A stretch of DNA of 7,316 nt from JBFLVQ01 sp040758525 (GTDB lineage: Bacteria; Acidobacteriota; Blastocatellia; Chloracidobacteriales; JADJPF01). Shown here in pieces: positions 6,095 through 7,316 of the stretch. Numbering within the stretch: position 1 is the stretch's first letter; each line of letters starts with the position of its first letter. Below the pieces are notes generated by a model. The model saw nothing but the letters and a program-made list of their open reading frames with translations. It ran no database searches and was not told where the DNA came from. The position numbers and the translations under genes are program-made. The stretch covers positions 1 to 7,316 of the forward strand of contig JBFLVQ010000487.1 of NCBI GenBank assembly GCA_040758525.1. The letters are read 5' to 3'.

Positions 6095-7262
6095 TACCAG
6101 CCTCCTCCTTCACCTTTAACCTGCTAGCTAGTTCTCCTGCCTTATCCATTAACTCTTGAAAACTCTTAAATTCACGCTCAAAGACTGGTTTTGGTGGCGG
6201 TAACGGAATAATTTCAGGTTTATCTTTCTGCCTACGTTCCCACCATTTCCTTGCTTTTTCGTATTCTTGGCAAGTCTTTTTGTTGAGCTTATTCAGTTCA
6301 TCTTTCGAACGTTCCCTGAACCTCCCATCAGGTGTTAGGTATTCTGGCTTCAAACGGTCGCGCTCAGCGAGATAGTTAGGTAATGGCTCGTTATTAACTG
6401 GCTTGATTTCTTGGATTTCATCAATACACATCCTGAATCTACCATTTTTAATTTTGCTCGCAGTGCCATAACCACTACTGGTTTTGGCTCCAAACCCATA
6501 AGTTGTAAACATTGCTTGCAATATTCGTGCGACTCCTAAGACGTCTTCTGCAACTTCTCCATATAAATAATTAAATGGGGTGGAATTAAAAGGAAAATAA
6601 AGAAGATTGAAATGCCCTTCACATTTTGCAGGAACAACTTCAAATTGAATCGGTAATGTTCCTGCACCACTTTTCCGGTTATGCGGATTGATTATTTCTA
6701 GGCTGATTTGCCTAAAGAAAGTAGGAGAAAATCTTAATCGGCCAGCATATAGATCATTTTCTTCACGTCGCCTATCAATTCCAAACAATCTCTCTATTTG
6801 CTTGTTGTCAAACTTAGCATCTGGTGTTGGTGGCGAGCCTATTACATTTCGAGCTGCTGCACGAGCAGCCCCTTTATAAGTTCCTGGTGAGACATAGGGT
6901 AACCTAAATATTTTATCTTTCTTTATTGGATTATCAATTATGTAAAATGGATCATCATCACGACTAATATATGGTTTACTTAATATAAAAGTAAAAGAAA
7001 TATGAAAAGAGAGTAGTGGCATCTGATGTATTTGAATTTCCGGGGTTTCAAAAATATTAATAAGGTTCATTAAGTCATAGTCTTCCACTTGTGGTTTCCA
7101 CTCCCCACGAAACTGATCGGGCTTCTTCTTATCATAGCGTTCGAGACAGGTTGCTTTTAGGTAGTTAAATGCAGCATTCGTTACCAACGGCTTAGCATTA
7201 ACAAGAGTGGTTAAATCCTCTTTATTATCAGTAATCTCTTTTGCTATATAATCGATGATCAT
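6081..7262 (-). CDS. RAMP-superfamily (Cas7-like) subunit of a type III CRISPR effector
   Basis: This 393-aa protein is probably a Cas7-group RAMP subunit of the crRNA complex; a terminal (Cmr6/Cmr1/Csm5-like) position is likely but not proven. The RAMP signs are a strand-loop-helix element at residues 121-138 (LPYVSPGTYKGAARAAAR), which matches the family 'PGSSLKGALR' pattern, a strand RLRFSP at about 175-180, and a glycine-rich loop at 255-266 (YGFGAKTSSGYG). About 80 residues precede the first RAMP strand. After about residue 283 comes a highly charged, helix-prone tail of some 110 residues with a proline stretch (PLPPPKP, 353-359). D110, in the context IIDNPI, sits where Cmr4/Csm3 proteins carry their catalytic Asp. 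The ATG at 7262 has AAGGA seven bases upstream. The frame stays open for 18 more codons to the window edge, without an ATG, GTG or TTG, so a longer N-terminus is unlikely but not excluded. It is first in the visible operon and overlaps the next gene by 14 nt. The RAMP call is secure; the subunit identity is not. Confidence 0.8.
   Translation of the reverse strand: MIIDYIAKEITDNKEDLTTLVNAKPLVTNAAFNYLKATCLERYDKKKPDQFRGEWKPQVEDYDLMNLINIFETPEIQIHQMPLLSFHISFTFILSKPYISRDDDPFYIIDNPIKKDKIFRLPYVSPGTYKGAARAAARNVIGSPPTPDAKFDNKQIERLFGIDRRREENDLYAGRLRFSPTFFRQISLEIINPHNRKSGAGTLPIQFEVVPAKCEGHFNLLYFPFNSTPFNYLYGEVAEDVLGVARILQAMFTTYGFGAKTSSGYGTASKIKNGRFRMCIDEIQEIKPVNNEPLPNYLAERDRLKPEYLTPDGRFRERSKDELNKLNKKTCQEYEKARKWWERRQKDKPEIIPLPPPKPVFEREFKSFQELMDKAGELASRLKVKEEAGNEVA
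6101..6110 (-). promoter_or_regulatory. Ribosome binding site of csx11
   Basis: AAGGAGGAGG on the minus strand lies six bases before the ATG at 6094, inside the 3' end of the upstream RAMP gene. It fixes the start and the 14-nt overlap, so translation is probably coupled. Confidence 0.75.
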
Positions 7263-7269
7263 AAACCAT

Positions 7270-7274
7270 TCCTT
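7270..7274 (-). promoter_or_regulatory. Ribosome binding site of the 393-aa RAMP gene
   Basis: AAGGA on the minus strand lies seven bases before the ATG at 7262 and supports that start. It is weaker than the sites of the genes that follow. An out-of-frame ATG lies between it and the chosen start, at 7267-7269. Confidence 0.55.
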
Positions 7275-7316
7275 ATCATGACAATAGGCAGCGCAACAAT
7301 TCTTTACTTGTTGATG

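Noticed and set aside
7276..7316. Possible 3' end of an upstream minus-strand gene, ending in TGA 13 bases before the first gene
   Set aside because: Only 12 codons are visible (TSKELLRCLLS and stop), too little to tell a real gene from a chance open frame.
7263..7316. In-frame upstream extension of the 393-aa RAMP protein
   Set aside because: The frame is open to the window edge but has no start codon, its residues (HQQVKNCCAAYCHDKEWF) do not look like a conserved domain, and a Shine-Dalgarno supports the ATG at 7262.

Overview
The window holds one tightly packed minus-strand operon of five genes. It encodes most or all of the core of a type III (Csm/Cmr-like) CRISPR-Cas RNA-guided effector complex. 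In transcription order (right to left) the genes are: a 393-aa RAMP/Cas7-like subunit, a 1203-aa Cas10-like large subunit of the Csx11 kind, a 378-aa Cmr4-like Cas7 backbone subunit, a 141-aa Cmr5/Cas11-like small subunit, and a 305-aa Cas5/Cmr3-like RAMP. Csx11 is the large-subunit type I associate with subtype III-C (formerly 'MTH326-like'), so III-C or a close relative is the best subtype call. This comes from motif recognition and recalled family knowledge, not from a search.

Layout: every junction is an overlap or a 2-nt gap (14-nt overlap, ATGA, ATGA, then TAG-TA-ATG), and each internal start has a good Shine-Dalgarno sequence. This points to one mRNA with coupled translation and, probably, controlled subunit stoichiometry. 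No non-coding stretch exceeds about 55 bases. The window has no CRISPR array, cas1/cas2, cas6, CARF-domain ancillary gene, promoter or terminator. Only 54 bases lie upstream of the first gene and 7 downstream of the last, so such genes may sit just outside.

How the genes should work together: the Cmr4-like protein would form the filament along crRNA, with Cas11 as the inner filament. The Cas5-like protein and Cas10/Csx11 would cap the 5' (tag) end of the crRNA, and the 393-aa RAMP would probably sit at the 3' end. The most interesting point is that Csx11 appears to have lost both standard Cas10 outputs. The HD motif reads H-N instead of H-D, and the palm-domain GGDD position reads S-P-S-I. 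The Cmr4-like subunit keeps the Asp expected for target-RNA cleavage. On sequence alone this looks like an RNase-type III effector without cyclic-oligoadenylate signalling, and possibly without HD nuclease activity.

Organism: a moderately AT-rich bacterium with strong AGGAGG-type ribosome binding sites. Composition is even across the genes. The genus or phylum cannot be told from this window. Type III modules are often horizontally transferred, so the operon says little about the host.
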